Of a stretch of DNA of 64,000 nucleotides, positions 1-14,037 are shown piece after piece. The notes beneath the pieces are model-generated. The model did no database searches. It was not told the DNA's origin and was given only the letters and a program-made list of their open reading frames with translations. Numbering within the stretch: position 1 is the stretch's first letter; each line of letters begins with the position of its first letter. Source of the stretch: Parus major (Eukaryota; Chordata; Aves; Passeriformes; Paridae); contig NC_031769.1 of NCBI RefSeq assembly GCF_001522545.3, positions 75,453,538 to 75,517,537 on the forward strand, given 5' to 3'. Position numbers and translations under genes: made by a program.

Positions 1-1225
1 TCACGAAGCCTGAAACAGCTGATACACAAAGCACCCTGTCCACCTCATTGAGTATCACTAAAGCTGTAGTATTAAGCAGCCAAGTGTTGAGTTTCACAGG
101 GCAGTATTAGGTTTCATAAACAAGTTCTCAGACTGGACAAGAAAGCATCATTTAATTATGTGCTAGAAACATTTCAAAAGCTTCCCACGTCTTTTCCTTG
201 TTGGGAAGGAGGGAAGCCTTCCTGACTTCTTATTGAGGTGTGGAAATTTCATATCCATTTTTTTGTTGCAGAACTTGGAGATCTAAGTTTTCTAACCAAG
301 AAGTACATTCCTCAGACTTTGTTCTGCCAAGTATACTCAAAGATGTTAACTTGGTGTCCCAGTAATTTGAGACCAGGCAACACAGAGGAAGGACACAAGT
401 TCAGAAATCAAACCCAGGATGTACTGATGCAGGCATGCCCTATAACCCAAGGCAGGAGCCACAGAAGTCAGAACAGTGAAGATTAATTTCATGCTTATGG
501 CGCCTTGAAACAAATTCCCAGAGTCAACTTGGGGCATAAGACTTAACCCAAAGACCAGACTAGAATGGCATCATCTAACAGCTCTGCTACAAAATACAGG
601 AAATTAAGTCTTTCCCCCACCTCTCAAATCAAAACTTGCCTTAACTGCAAACATCTTCAAGGATTCTTGACATAAAGAAAAGGTAAGGGCTGTTTTCGTT
701 TTAGTTCCTTAAGAGATGTTAAATTTGTTCATTAAAAAAGCCAAAATAGATAAGCCAAGCAGGCACCATGTATACTAAATAACTGTGCACACATTACATT
801 TCAAGAACAGTATTAATAGATTGTTTTAAATCGCACAACGGAAATAATTCAGTCAAGATTTCTACAGGAAAGCATCAAACTACACAACAGTTAATGGCTG
901 TATATACCCTGTCATACCTAAAGGGATTTGGACATGGCATGAAAGATGCTAAGTTATGTTTTTGGAAATGAGTTCAAGGTAAATCCAGGGAACTTAGAAA
1001 TCAGCAAGAAACTTATTTTCTGAGAGAACTAGCTAAAACTAGATAATACAGACATCAATAATCAACAAGATAGCATGAGCAAATGTCACTACAGCTTCTG
1101 CAGAAGTTATGACTCAAATACACCCAAAGTTTATGACATTGCATGAATGAGACACAAGTGGGCATCATCTCTAGGGACTTTTAGAAGGACCTGAGCTGGT
1201 GTAGCTTGCAGGAGTGGTTCCCCCC

Positions 1226-1564
1226 TTAACACCCAGCTAAAGGATAACAGTTAAAGGTAGGAAAACTTTTTCCATACAAGAAGTCTTCAGAATTACCATA
1301 GCGGCCACTTTTGAACATATCATTAAGCTCTCTGAAATGCGACAACCAGGGAGGTGACGCAAACTTTGCCAGCAGGATGGTGTGTTCCATCAGAGCTTCA
1401 TGCAGAGCACAGCACAAAGATCTCATGATCATAGCAAAAAAAGGTAGCCAAAAGGACAACTCTGATTTAATTTCCACAAACTCAAGCCAATGTTCTAGAA
1501 AATTAACCTGGCCTGTGTGTACCACTGAAGTGTCAGGAGTCTGAAGTCTTGTTTGAAGTATCAT
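1226..1564 (-). CDS. Candidate coding exon, unknown product
   Basis: A 112-codon open segment on the minus strand runs from an ATG at 1564 to a TAA at 1226. Its left edge matches a splice acceptor: a pyrimidine tract of about 35 bases (plus-strand 1567-1602, purine-rich) ends in AG at 1566-1565. A possible donor (ATG|GTAATT) lies at 1310/1309, so the exon could end there, or the frame could run on to the stop as a terminal exon. Several CpG dinucleotides survive at about 1300-1360, more than in the flanks. The translation contains FASPPWLSHFRELNDMF and a hydrophobic stretch around FWLPFFAMIM, but I recognise no family. Open frames of this length are expected a few times in 64 kb of AT-rich DNA, so only the splice context raises it above background. 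Confidence 0.27.
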   Translation of the reverse strand: MILQTRLQTPDTSVVHTGQVNFLEHWLEFVEIKSELSFWLPFFAMIMRSLCCALHEALMEHTILLAKFASPPWLSHFRELNDMFKSGRYGNSEDFLYGKSFPTFNCYPLAGC

Positions 1565-4500
1565 CTTAGAGGGAAGAGAGAGAGAAGGAAAAAAAAAAAA
1601 GCAGACAATGTCTCACAAATAAATACAGCATTAAGAATCAAGGAACAAGCAAAGCAGAATCATGACAAGTCATTAAACCCAGGGCACACCCACTTCTTGA
1701 AAACTGTGGGCTGATAAGACATTGAAAGGGTAAAACAGAATTAGAAAGAGTACAGAGAAGAGAAATTCCTAAAGCAGAAACTAACAGTCCTGGATCATTT
1801 GGCACAGAAAACAGACAGCTGAAGGAAAAGAAGGCAGACATTGAATCAGTTATAGAGGACATGGAAAAAGTGTCCAAAGAATAACCATTGCCTCTCAAAA
1901 GAAAAACTTCAGAAAATCTGAAATCGATAGGAAACATGAAAATCTTTCCCACGGGGTGACTGAATTTATGAATGTGTTAAAAAAATAACAATAATTTAGA
2001 CAGGCACTGGAGAAAGCACATAAGGGATACAATGATAGTAACAGATGTACACACTCCAGATAAATGCAGCATAGCTCACCATGAAGCAGAAGGGTCTAAA
2101 AGCAGAAAAGCAGAAAAACTCCTTGCAGGCTTTCTACCTAAGCAACTGCAATTAAAATCAATATTTTTCTTTTTTAATTAATATTTCTGTCTGAGAATTG
2201 TGGGTGCTAATGGGGATGGTGGTGAAGAAAAGCTGGAGGAACAGCCACATCACCGTGTGCCAAAGCACTACCTCAGCACTGCCACACTGCATCCTCCAGA
2301 AAACACTGCACCAATCTAACAGATTTGCACCTTTAACAATTTGGCACAGACCTAAAAGCTACAGTTGCTAGGCATCCTCCATGTAACATTTACTTTTAAC
2401 AGCAAGTCCTGCAGGCTGCTGCAGTGTGCAGAAGGTAAAATACCTATAGCCCACAAGCTGACAAGCACATGCTGAAATGCTGGCTCTCTACAACAAGGTA
2501 ATCCGCTTCGCCAAAGTGCCCCTCCCACTATTTCTCTGGGAATTTACTACATCCATGATGGAATACATTTTAGCACTGAATACAAAAGGTACTGTTTTCA
2601 TAAGGGGCATCTAGGAAGAACCCCCCTTTGCACTTCAGGCCAGGACAAGAGTAAATTGAAACCTAAGTTTTAAAGAACATGATTTCTGCACGATTAAGGA
2701 AAGCTGATTAAGTCCTCCCAAAATCACAACTTAAGGCAAACACCATACTGAATGCTCCTAAGAGACCACAGCCTTGAACACCTCTTAACAGCTTTTTTAT
2801 TTTGAAAAAAATGTAGATCTACTTTCAAAACAGCATGAGAGTCACAACACCAGATAGATTCTGGCTTTTTCATGTTCTCAAAATAGTATGCTAGAAAGAC
2901 GTCTACAAAAATAGAAATTTTAGGTGCATTTCACTTTCATCTCAAGCATCAGCTTGAGTCTATCCAACACAGCATTTGCGTAAAGCTACATAAAGCATTC
3001 CCTCATCCACAACCCCACTCTGATCAGTGACAGAAAATTGTGATCTGATGAGGCCAATCACTTGAAAGCACTCCAAGACCAGAGGATTTGAATGCTGGAG
3101 CATGCTTGTCCCTTCCCCGTCACCCCACACACACTGTGAACTGAGAAATTCAGATTCCTCTAACTTGCTGCACTGAAATCCAAGTGATCTAGTAGAAAGT
3201 GGCAGCCAGCAGCATCACCAAAAATAAAACCACCAGAAAGAAACTAGCAAAGCGTTAAGTAATGCTTTGTTTCAGGAGGTTAAATGTGCAAGTTATTTTC
3301 ACTGTACCTCTTGACTCAGAAAAGCAACAGCAGCAGCAACAAATTTCAGGAACCATACTCCCTTCTCCTCTGTGCCCAGGAGGCAAACCAAGGGAAAAGC
3401 AACTGTCATCAAACAGCCCTATGCTCCTTGACTGCCCAAATTCACCCTCACTGCCCTTCTGTGTGGCAGAGTGAAGCTCACTCAGTGTGTCAGGGACAGC
3501 ATCACTCCTTACCTCCTGCTCCCTGCCTTCTAGGAATTTCCCAAGCCAACACTGGAGGATTAAGAGCTATAATGCTGTTAAACACTGCAATATCAAAATG
3601 TGAACTAAAGCACATAAAGCCTGCCTTAAGAAGAGGGGTATTTTGGGGTGGGATTTTCTGGGTTTTTTTGTTTGGTTTGTTTTTTTTTAACCTCTGGAAA
3701 AGCATCTAAGGAAAACAGTGAGGAAGCAGTGTCAAAACTAGCAGCTCTGCAAGCAAAACAGCAGGGTTTACATGTGCATTGCAGCCTGCCTGCTACTTCA
3801 GATTACTTACTGCAGAGCAACAAGTCATTCCCTCCCTAATTGGGTCCCATTCTAAAATAGTCCCGTTATTTTTAGTACAGTACTTAAGTATCTGAACTGT
3901 GCCCTGTACTGCCAAAGCTGGCATGCGTCCCTGGCCATACCAGAAATTCCGTTATTAAACAAGAACACACATGCCACATACCCAGGGCAACGTTTGTTCT
4001 TCTGCCTTGTCTTTAGTGGGCGACTTTAAACATTAACAGCCAGCCAAAAATGGCACAGGCTTATATACTAATTCTTCATTTAAAGCCTCTCTCCCAGCTA
4101 CTGCGCAACAAGAGAATCAACCAGGCAAGGAAAGACTGAGGGCTGCAACATCACTTATTAGTTAGAGACAGTCAGGTTTTTTTTAGGGCACAGATACACA
4201 GATAGAAGACAAGAATGGGATGGTTTTATCTCCATTTTGCTTGGTTTGCATCCATACAAGTTCCAGGGCACTGGAGGAAAGCACTAGAACGCACTCTATC
4301 TCACCCCTCTTCTGTCCCCTTCCACTCTGCACATACATTACTGATTAAATTTAAACTAGTCAAGAAACAAAAGGCCTGTGTTAAATATGTTTACATACAC
4401 CACAGAAGGAGGATTATGTAAGATCTGTCTCACAAACAATATGCTTCTTCTGAAGAAGAAATGAGATGATCAAAGCAAGATTTGTGCATGTTTCCAAGTC

Positions 4501-7500
4501 ATTCTTCCCACCTTCCATCACAGGGGTGACAACCGTCCTGCAGAAAGCTAATTCTGGAGCAGAGCAAAATCCAAAATATCCATAGGTTGCTCCAACAGTG
4601 ACTTACCTGTCACTGTGAGCTGACTGTCCCTCACCTTGTGCTTCCAATATAATCTCTTTTTTTGTTAGACCAGGAAGAAAAAGTTCCCAGGAGGAATTTA
4701 CTCTGTCCTTTTACCAAGTACTTTGCAGCAAGGAAGTCAACTCTATGAAAGAGCTTTAAAGACAAAATCCCAACCTGAAAAACGGCTCCCAGCCAACAAA
4801 AATTTGTTAGTCTCTAATACCACTAGACCATCTGTTCTTGAAACTGTACGTTCCTTTTCAGAAGGGTTCTTATTTTGTGAACAGCATTAGCATTGTTCAC
4901 TCTCTCCACTCTGTCAACATCCCCTTATCCAACATGCTTCTAGATCTGGTGGTGTCACAAGACTAAGCCTCTAGTTTATCATATCATTACCTAGTCCTTT
5001 TGGGTTCATTAGTATATTTCATAACTTTCTATTTTCAATTATTCTAACCTCAGACAGCAGCAGAAGCAATATATGTAAAATCTTTCATGGCTTCTGAATT
5101 ATGGCTGAGCTGATCAGGGGCACCAACTAAATGTTGTTCTCAAACCCAAGTCTGACAAAAAAGCTGAGGCAAAAATTCAGCCTTTCGGCATTTGCCCTTT
5201 AACTATCTCAGTACATTGATTCTGGATGAAAGAACTTGCTTTGTATTTGAAGAGAGCTTTCTGCCACTGAGTGTTCGTTCTCTCTCATCTTCAGTTTTTA
5301 GCTAATCCTCAGATCCAAGATATTTAAGCTTTGCTGTTGCCCATACATGACAAAAAGCAAGCAACAGTCAGTCTGTCTTGCTAGGTAAAGAGGTCAAGCA
5401 AAGGCCATCCATCTGCACTCCACTAAAAGAGCAATAGCCTGCAGACAATTATTGCAATACCGAACTAAGTGAAAGTGAAATAAGAGACATCAAAAATTCT
5501 TTCTGTAATTCCACAGCAATAAAATAATGATTAAGGGAAAGGACAGTCAACTCATCACTTTCTCAAAAAATCTACAGGTAATAAGACCAAAACAAAAACA
5601 CAAAACAAAACAAAACACCCAAACTACTATTTTCTATTTACTATATTCAAAACTACCCAAACTACTAGCTGATTTTCATGAAACTCAGTAATGAATTGAA
5701 CAGTTTGGATTTTTTTAAAAAGCTTCAAATCATTAATAGTTATTTTTGAAAGTCCAAAGTGGATTGCAAAGGTAGCAGAGGCTGGAGAATAGCAAACAGT
5801 GATTTCCCACAGAAGTGGAGGGGAAAAAAGTGGAAAGAAAAACATTAAGAATGATATTTGTTGCTTAATTCGCACATTTACCATTAAATGCATTTGTAGC
5901 ACGAAGAACAAAATAAAAGACTGAACTCAACAAAAATTGGCTGTTCATGTATAAGCCAAGTCAAACCAACCCAGCAGCCTAATATGTCAGAATAATGTAT
6001 TCTAGGAACACAGAAGCAGTCAACACTGAATCTGAATCTTGCGTTAGCAAATCCACATCAAAAGATTCAAATTGCATCCTTTAAAAAGATAAGAAAAAAT
6101 TGTCATACTGTTATCAATGCAAACAGTCGTGGCAGATTTGAAAGTGACTGAATAACTGCACTGTCTTATATTTGCTTGGAACATTAAAAAAAATATTGAA
6201 ATACTCACATAATAGCCTGACATACTGAATAACCTCTGCAGAGATCTGCCCTGGTCCCACACTATTCTAACACAAATGAACTAGATAATGAAGAAGAAAA
6301 TGACACTTATTAAACTTGGGGAAGCTGCTAACTTAAAGCAGTCAGCTTGCTGAAAGACTTAACTCAAAGCAAGTTTTAGAAACTGGAAAATTCTTTGTTG
6401 AGAAAGAGGCAAATACCATAGAAGAATGTATAGAGCAACATATGTGAGAATCATGAAGTAACATCTCTGCTCTACTTTTGGCTAATAAAGCTTCCAGCAC
6501 AAAGCGGTACCCAAACTTCAGCAAATATCAGAAAAGATCAACTGGAAAGAATTCAAGCAAAAGCAATAGGAACAGCACAGAATTAGAAAAACATGACATC
6601 TGGAAGGAAAAAAGAAAAAACAATTAACTGGAGCTCAGCCAAAAGAAGCAAAAGTAAGGGTCATGATGAAATTTTTCAAATCTATGAAAGTCTGCTGCAA
6701 AAAAAAAGAGGGAATAATATCTTCTCCATGCCCACAACTTTCACAAGAAACAAAAAGGTTTAAAAAGCAAATATTTTGGGAAACATTACTGTACTGGGTG
6801 GAGCGAGGGCATAGGGAAAAGATAAAAGAAGCACCAAGTCAAAATGGTTAAAGGGGAAAAAAAACCAGGGAGTCAATACCCAAGACCGTGTGACTGTTTC
6901 ACCAACCACTGCCACCAAGCTGTCATCAGAAACAGAGCTACTCTTCAGCTTTCCCTTGACTAGTTCACCTGTGTCAAGTCTCCTCTCCAGATCTAGCACT
7001 GTGCTACAAGAAAAATAAGCTTAACAGATGCATTGTCTCCTCTCGTTTCTTCAAAGCACAATACCAAAATGAGAATACCAACAAGCTGCATACCAACTGT
7101 AACCTTCAGGGCTGAAATGTTCTAAAAAAAATAAAAGAAAGAAAACCCCCAATGAACTCAAAAGCATGGGCATTAAAATACCTTTGCAAGAAGTGTAACA
7201 CAGGCACTTGCCTATTTTGATACACAGATACAGCTATATCCTAACACCACAAACAACCCAGAACCTGATAACAAGCGACACACGAGGCATACCCTCAGCC
7301 CTATGAATTTTTGCTCTTCAGTCTCAGAATGGAGGACAAATAGCAGAAATACCACACTGACTGTAATGTCATGTGTATTTTTTAATGCTTAGCTTCAATC
7401 TACAAGCCATAGATTGAAATCTCATGGTTCCACTGCTTGTCAGGTTTTTGAAGGATACAAAGAATAGAGAAATTTCTTCTTGCAGAAGAGGGTGGAAGAT

Positions 7501-8821
7501 AATAACGGCTACCCCAGCACAACTAACTGGAGTCAGTACTGCAAGGTGCAATCCTATAATCCTATCATTCTGAAGCTTGGCACTAACATTTATTCAGTAG
7601 CAAGCATCTCTGGAAGCTAGAGCGGGGGAAGGGGACCAGGGGGAAGGGGTAACCAACAAAACCTCAGTCCCTTCAATTTTTTTTAGCTCATGGACTGTGA
7701 GTACCAGTGTATTACAACCTGCATTTGTTTTCACTATGCAAAACCTCTGGGAATATCTACAGGAAATGAACTCTGATTAGACGTAATTGCAAGCACTATC
7801 ACCTTATTCAGCCAATTTTCTCTCTCCAGCTCCCCCTTCCCACACACCAGTTTGACTTCCACCATTTGCATGAATGGAAGTAGCTGGGGATAGGCATTTC
7901 ACAAACCTCCCAAATCCAGGGTACAAGACTTATTTCAGCCTTTAACCATGCAACTGGAAGATATTTGAGCATACCATAGAGTCTAAAGGGAGGCTTTGAA
8001 ATTGCATTTTATTTATATTGTGAATGTCAAAAAGACAGACATTTGTCTTCTTTTCTTGAGTTTCCCTGAGTAAGATGCTGATGCAGAGATAAATATTCAT
8101 AAGGCTAGCTCATGCAGTTTTCCTCAAATCTGACTAGATCCAACTCCCTCTTGTTTTAAAAAGTAGGAATTATATGTAAATATCACAGCAAAGGAAAGAG
8201 ATGTAGATGTTAAGATGTAGTAGTTAAGATCAGGTTTCTGTGCATGGGAAGGATCCACTGTGGATTTACAGGATTAGTGGCAGTGCCCATCCCTTTCCAT
8301 CAGGAATGACCCTCTGCTCTCCACTTTGCATATTTACAACTGTAGATACTGGGATCTTGGACCATGAGGCTGACATGTCCACAAAGGCAAAGCACTAGTC
8401 ACTCCTAAATAGTTAACAGGGCTGGAAAATAGAAGAAGGAAAAATAAAATTGTTTTTAAAAAATAAAATCAATAGGTGTAGACACTTGAATTCAAGAAAG
8501 GTAAGCACACATTGCCATTTCATGGAGTTCACCTGGGCCACTGTTTGCATTCATCAGAAGGATTTTTGCTCAGGTGCATCACCATGTGGTTATCCCTGGA
8601 ATCCCTGACTGCCCAAATGGCCTCCAGGCCACAGAACATGGCAAATAAACTCCGAAGTCACACTTGTGGCTTAGACCAGGACTGAAGCCAGGCAAAGTTT
8701 TAGACACAACTTAGCTACCTGTATCACAAGTGGGATGTTTACTATGCATTGTGGTCTAAATACTCCTTCTCTCTCCATTTTTTTTCTAACACTTCCTCCA
8801 CCTTTGGAGAAGCCATCAGCT
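1226..8821 (-). other. Possible multi-exon gene region, minus strand
   Basis: Open segments flanked by plausible acceptors and donors, in transcript order: 8821-8719 (phase 1 to 0), 7883-7803 (0 to 0), 7003-6880 (1 to 0), 6515-6417 (0 to 0), 6280-6209 (0 to 0), 4774-4635 (0 to 2), 3584-3513 or, with a nearer acceptor, 3574-3513 (ends in phase 1), 3369-3308 (ends in phase 0) and 1564 onward. The strongest acceptors precede 7003, 6280, 3369 and 1564; the best donors follow 6209 (GTGAGT), 4635 (GTGAGG) and 3513 (GTAAGG). From 7003 to 1564 the phases agree if the 3574 acceptor is used; the join from 7883-7803 to 7003-6880 does not fit and would need further exons. No domain is recognised. Most segments are under 50 codons, where an open frame is likely by chance, and I could choose among many splice sites, so overfitting is a real risk. 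The direction agrees with the minus-strand donor at 22096. Confidence 0.22.
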
Positions 8822-11800
8822 CTGAGAGAATTTAACTTCCATGAGCTGGGATGTGGGAGCAAACAGAGTGATAAAACCATCACACAGGCAAAACACATTC
8901 AGCAAAAACTGCAAACTTTTCTCATACAGATGCCTCACAGCAGCTCCAAGGAAGTGTTAGCATTACTCCAAAGAGATAATCACATCAGTAATCATTTTCA
9001 GAGACATGATTTAGCCATGCTGTGAATTAAGACATTCCCCCACCCATCACATCATCTTCAACAGAGAAGGGTTGGGGTGCAGCCTACTTTGCTCTTTCTC
9101 TATATCACACTAGAAAGACACATGTGACTACGGAAGTAAATTTGATTTCTTCACACTGCCATGAAGTGTGAGAAGAAGGAGGGAAAAAACCTCCAAAAGA
9201 TCAAGGGCACAAAAAAGTTAAGCTGTATCAATATTTCCCTTCTTTGTGCCTTCTCTTCTAGGTTCTCAGAACGGCTCCTCTAAAGCAGCTTTCCCTCTCC
9301 TGTTCCAATGCTGCAAACACACATATGAGCAGAGGTTACTTAGAAATTGCTAATGAAATGCTCAAAAAGACTAAAATAGTTTCTAATAATTATTTTTCAG
9401 TATGTATCACAATAAAAAAAAATCCTACCATTTTTAGTTGGCCTTCATTAGACAGATTCTCTTAGATAAATTTTAGATCTTTAGTCTGTATTCAGTTTTT
9501 CCCCTAATAATGACATGGCTCGATTCTTTCTTAAAGGATGCAAAGAGCAGGAGACTTTGTGGTGCTTCCCAGTGGAAGATGACATGAAAATTCAAACCTT
9601 TATAGGTTAGGTCAGTTTTAGGATACAGCTACTTCAGATTGCTCTGCTTTGGTTTATACAAGTCCCATTATTTCTTCATTGACCAGGCAAATCTTTAGGA
9701 AGATGACCACCATGCTATAAAATCATCTCTACCAATAAAATAAAATACTTGCAATCCAGGCTGTACTTAAAGCAACAAAATTGTAAATAGACTCCTCTTA
9801 CAAAAATGGCAGAAAGTCATTAAAATTCATTTAAGCTACATAGAAGATTTAGTTAATTTTAAACTGCTAATGGATTTCAGAAACAGCATCTCAGGTGAAA
9901 ATCACTTTTAATAAAACCTTTTAGTCCCTTGGTTTTCTAGGGACCTCATTTGATATAGCTGAAGTGTCACGTATCCTGAGTTACCCCGTTACAAGCACTG
10001 CTTTTAAAAGGATCCCAGAAGACCCTAGGAAGCTCCCTCCTCCAAGCCTTGCAGCTCCACGCACAGCTACAGCCCTACAAAGCTTCCACACTACCACTAA
10101 GCCCAGCAGACCCACAGCCCTGCTCAGAACTTCAACACAAAGCAGCCCTGCATACACCACATTGCTGAAAGGTTTCAGCCTAAGGTCCCATCCTTCATCA
10201 GGTATTCCAAAGAAGTTTTGGATGCAGTATGCAATGAACTGCAGAGGAGATACACCTCTCTCAGACACCATAAAAGGTCTGTATAATATAGTAAAATATC
10301 TAGCGTGCATATATATTCCACTTCGAAAACCTCCAGGTTTTCAAGATAGTAAGTCAGGATTCAAAAATTTCTCAAGCTCCTCACACAAAGCACACAATTC
10401 CTTGCAGAGTTACAGCTGCAGAATTAGAGGATATTGGCAGGAAGAGGTGACTAAGACCAAGTACTGGATGAAAGCATCATTGCCCACACAATGCAACAAT
10501 TTATGGCTCTAACATAGGTTTATGCAAAAATTCACTCTGACCACACTTGTGTGCAAAGTCAAACATTGACTTTAGACAAGCCACAGTTGCACAGAGGAAG
10601 AAAGCTTCAGTCTCCACACACTTAAAAAAAACCAAAAACCAACAATTTTTAAAAGTACTCATTGCATGAATGCTTCTCTGGCTGGATGAATCTTTGCTGA
10701 ACCACTGCCAAAGTCAGTACAGATATGACATGGCTGAAAGCAAGCATACAAGTTGGCTAGATATCCCAAGAAGAGGAAGAAACTTGCTATTTGTACACAA
10801 CCACATTATTGTGCCCATTAAATTACTGCTCATTTATTACTTCCTTCACCTCAACAACCCCAAAACCTAATACAGCTATGCAAAGCAACTGAAGCATCAT
10901 GAGTAGCATTTGTTATAAAACCTGAACTTCAGCCAGCAGCTGATAGAGAGCACTCGAAGTAAAATACAGAGTATGGAGAGAACATTTAATACACATTTTG
11001 TCACTCTCCAAATGACCTTGCAAAAGACAGAGACTGTTTCTAGATGGAGACAAGTTCCTGTAACAAAGGCTGAGAAAACATGTCTTCATCCATCCAAGAG
11101 TCCACATACAATAGAATTGATATCCAGTCAGAAGAAGGACTGAGCTAGTCAAAATTCAATCATTTTTGTGCTAAAATTATGTAAAAAACTATTCAGAAAT
11201 TTTTCTGAAGAGAAACCCCAGTCACTGCTGTGCAATCCCGAGCCCAAGAACCTGAACTCCAAGTCTTCCCAAACTCTGGTAAAATGAAGAAAATCCATGA
11301 CATGTCACCTTGCCCCCAAAATCATTCCACATTTACCACAGACAATAATATCTGAAATTACTGAAGAACTTATTTTGGTTTTCAGTCTTCAAAGTTGTTG
11401 GTTGTTTGGGATTTTTTCAGGCTAAAGCATACTAGTTTTAGCATGGCTGAGAAACTGCAGCTCTAAGACAGCCCCCCAAGAGTCACAGAAGTTCATGGGC
11501 AAGATCTGTCCCACAGCCATCAAGACTATCTCCTAGCAGACACCACAGCAATCACCTCAAATGCCTTCATTTGACTTTTGTTACAGAAGCCCTTCTTGAT
11601 CAGAGCAGAACGGCTGAACCAGCTCACAGGAAGTTCTGGGATTCTGAGACTGGGAACAGATGAGACATTCCAGGAAAAAAAACATTTCAGCTGGTAACTG
11701 GTCTGAAACAAATATGTTTTACCACTATGTTTCAGAGCAAGTCAACCAAATCTCTGGTGTTTGAACAGCTATTATGCTTGCTATTTTTCATAATATGAAT

Positions 11801-14030
11801 AGTGATGGATTTATTACCAGTTACTTCCTCAGTTGCTTCGTTTCATGACGACCATATAATAAAATACAGCTACACATACCTTACATAATCTCCTGAAACT
11901 GTGAAGGTGCTATTTTTATCTTTGAATGTACAAGAGCAATAGTAGCATTTTTGTTACAGCTGAGTTACTCAATAAAAACCCCACCTAGCAATGACACATT
12001 TCATATTAATTTTAAAAAAACAACCCAGCACCACAGGTGCATTTTATTAAAAAAATAAGTAAAATTAAAAAGATATGAATAAAGACAACATCACTTTGAT
12101 CCACATTCCAGGGCAGCAAAGAGATCAACGCAACAGTAACCCCCGCACATTGCAAAAAACTCCCTTCAACAGGTAAACCTTGCAAATAGAGGCAGGCTGT
12201 GGAGACTTCTACAAAGCTAGGTCTAGTCCTTAGCTTGTTTGATTGTGTAGTTCCATAAGATTTGATGAAATTCACAAAGAAAAAAAAAAGTTGATGGGTT
12301 GCCAAGCTGATCCAGCAGTTTGGTGGCACTGAAAAGAGATGGGATCTATTCTTCTCTTTATCATTTCTTTTCCTTTCCCTGCAAAGGCACCTCACCTGCC
12401 CTACCACATGCTTCCAAGAACTGATACCATCCTTTAATCCAGAAGAAAACCAATCCCAGAAAAGACAAGTACACAGGACAGCTTTTCTACCCAGTTAGAC
12501 AGTCAGCCGTGCACACATGTAGTAAATCACCAAGCTGGCCCAAGGTAATAATAGCTTTTGGTAGCAGTCAGCTCTTAGCATGGCCCATTTCATTTGAAAA
12601 ATGAAGATGTGCCACTAGTCCAGGGGAAAAGTTTTTTTCGCCTCTTGAAATTGCAGAGCTTTCACACACAAAAAAATTAACATTTAAATACTCTAAGAGG
12701 TAAAAGAAGTGACCTGCCTCTCTGACAACTGTACACGTGCTGTCTTCCTGAAACTCAACTGAGCATTGTCAAATTGACCTGAAAGGCACCTTCACATCAC
12801 CTACACATATGCCACCTTAGCTCATGTTAATTTTAAATGAGACCCCTTTCGAATAAATCTTGCTATGGAAGAGCTGGACGTGTTGGACATGAAGGACCCA
12901 AGAAGTTCTCAGAGATTAATACAAGCAAAACAAAGGCTATTACAGCTAGGGACTCTTTCACTTAAATTTTGAAAATCATCCATTTTCCAAACACCTGTGA
13001 GAACGTCTCCTGCTCCTGGGAAGAAGAGTGGAATCATTTCCAAGTAAATGGAGCCAAATTACACATTTACCAAAATTATCTAAGGCTTAGACTAGCAAGA
13101 CATCATTCAATGCCATTCTCCTACTGAAAGCTGTAGCAATACTGTTTTTCAAAGGACACTAGGGAGGAAAATTATCCAACAACTCAACCAGGCATTACAA
13201 GTGTTACCACACATCTAAACTGTATCAGCTGCAACAGCCATTGCACCGCTTCTCTGACTTCCCATGTGTTAAGAGTGCAATCCACCTTTGCTAGCAAGAG
13301 ATTTTTTTCCTAGCATTTTTTAGCATCAGTTCTAGAAAAAATTCATGCCAAATGTGAAATAAGTCTGAGTACACATTAGAGATGTCAGCAACTCAAACAG
13401 TATTTGCTCTCCACTCCTACAGCTCATCTCAGAGTCTTGCTGCTCAATTCTCTTGAAGCCTTTTGGAAAATAAACACAATGTCTCTTCAGAAACTTTTCA
13501 ACTGATAAATGTGATATCTACATGTAATCTTATAATAGCCTACCAGTAAAGTATATCAGAAGAATCAGTTAATGAAAATCGCACATAGACTGTGACATTC
13601 CAGTCTATTCATTTCTAGAACATCATCAAGGGCTAGTTTGATTACTTTCCCCTCACAAGCCTGTCCTGGTTTCAACTGGGGTAGAATTACTTTCTTCCTA
13701 GAAGCTGGTACAGAGCATATTTAAGATGAGAATAATACTGATAACACACTGATGTTGTAGTCATTGTTGAGTAGTGTTAACAGCAAGTCAACAGCTCTTC
13801 AGTTTCTCACCCCAGTGAGGAGGCTTGGGGTGAACAATAGGCTGGGAAGGGATAAAGCCGGGACAGCTGACCCCAGCTGGCCAAAGGAATATTCCATATT
13901 ATATAGCATCATGTTGAACAAAAAAAGCCTAGGGAGAGGCAGTGGCCTGCTGCTTGGAGACTAGGTGGGCACCAATCAGCAGGTGGTGAGCAATTACACT
14001 AATCATCACTTGTTTGTATCATCTTTTTCA

Positions 14031-14037
14031 GTTGTTA
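14031..14037 (+). repeat. Target-site duplication, left copy
   Basis: GTTGTTA here is repeated exactly at 14389-14395, on either side of the nested LTR. Because the LTR ends in CA and the left copy is also preceded by CA, the duplication could be read slightly differently, but 6-7 bp is the most economical reading. Exact identity suggests the insertion is not very old. Confidence 0.75.

Larger units (their letters stand above)
1..13661. other. AT-rich region without a confidently called gene
   Basis: About 13.7 kb of AT-rich, CpG-poor sequence with many short runs of A on the plus strand. No transposon boundary or known protein domain was recognised. Open frames of up to 182 codons occur on both strands but carry no motif I can name. 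A minus-strand series of splice-bounded open segments between 1226 and 8821 is listed separately. Otherwise the stretch reads as intron or intergenic DNA. Simple repeats include a CAAAA-rich stretch near 5587-5617. Confidence 0.6.

Noticed and set aside
7094..7345. Three very short minus-strand exons (7121-7094, about 7233-7182, about 7314-7285) that would fit the reading frame
   Set aside because: They would need introns of only about 59-60 bp, below the usual vertebrate minimum, and such tiny segments are easy to fit by chance.
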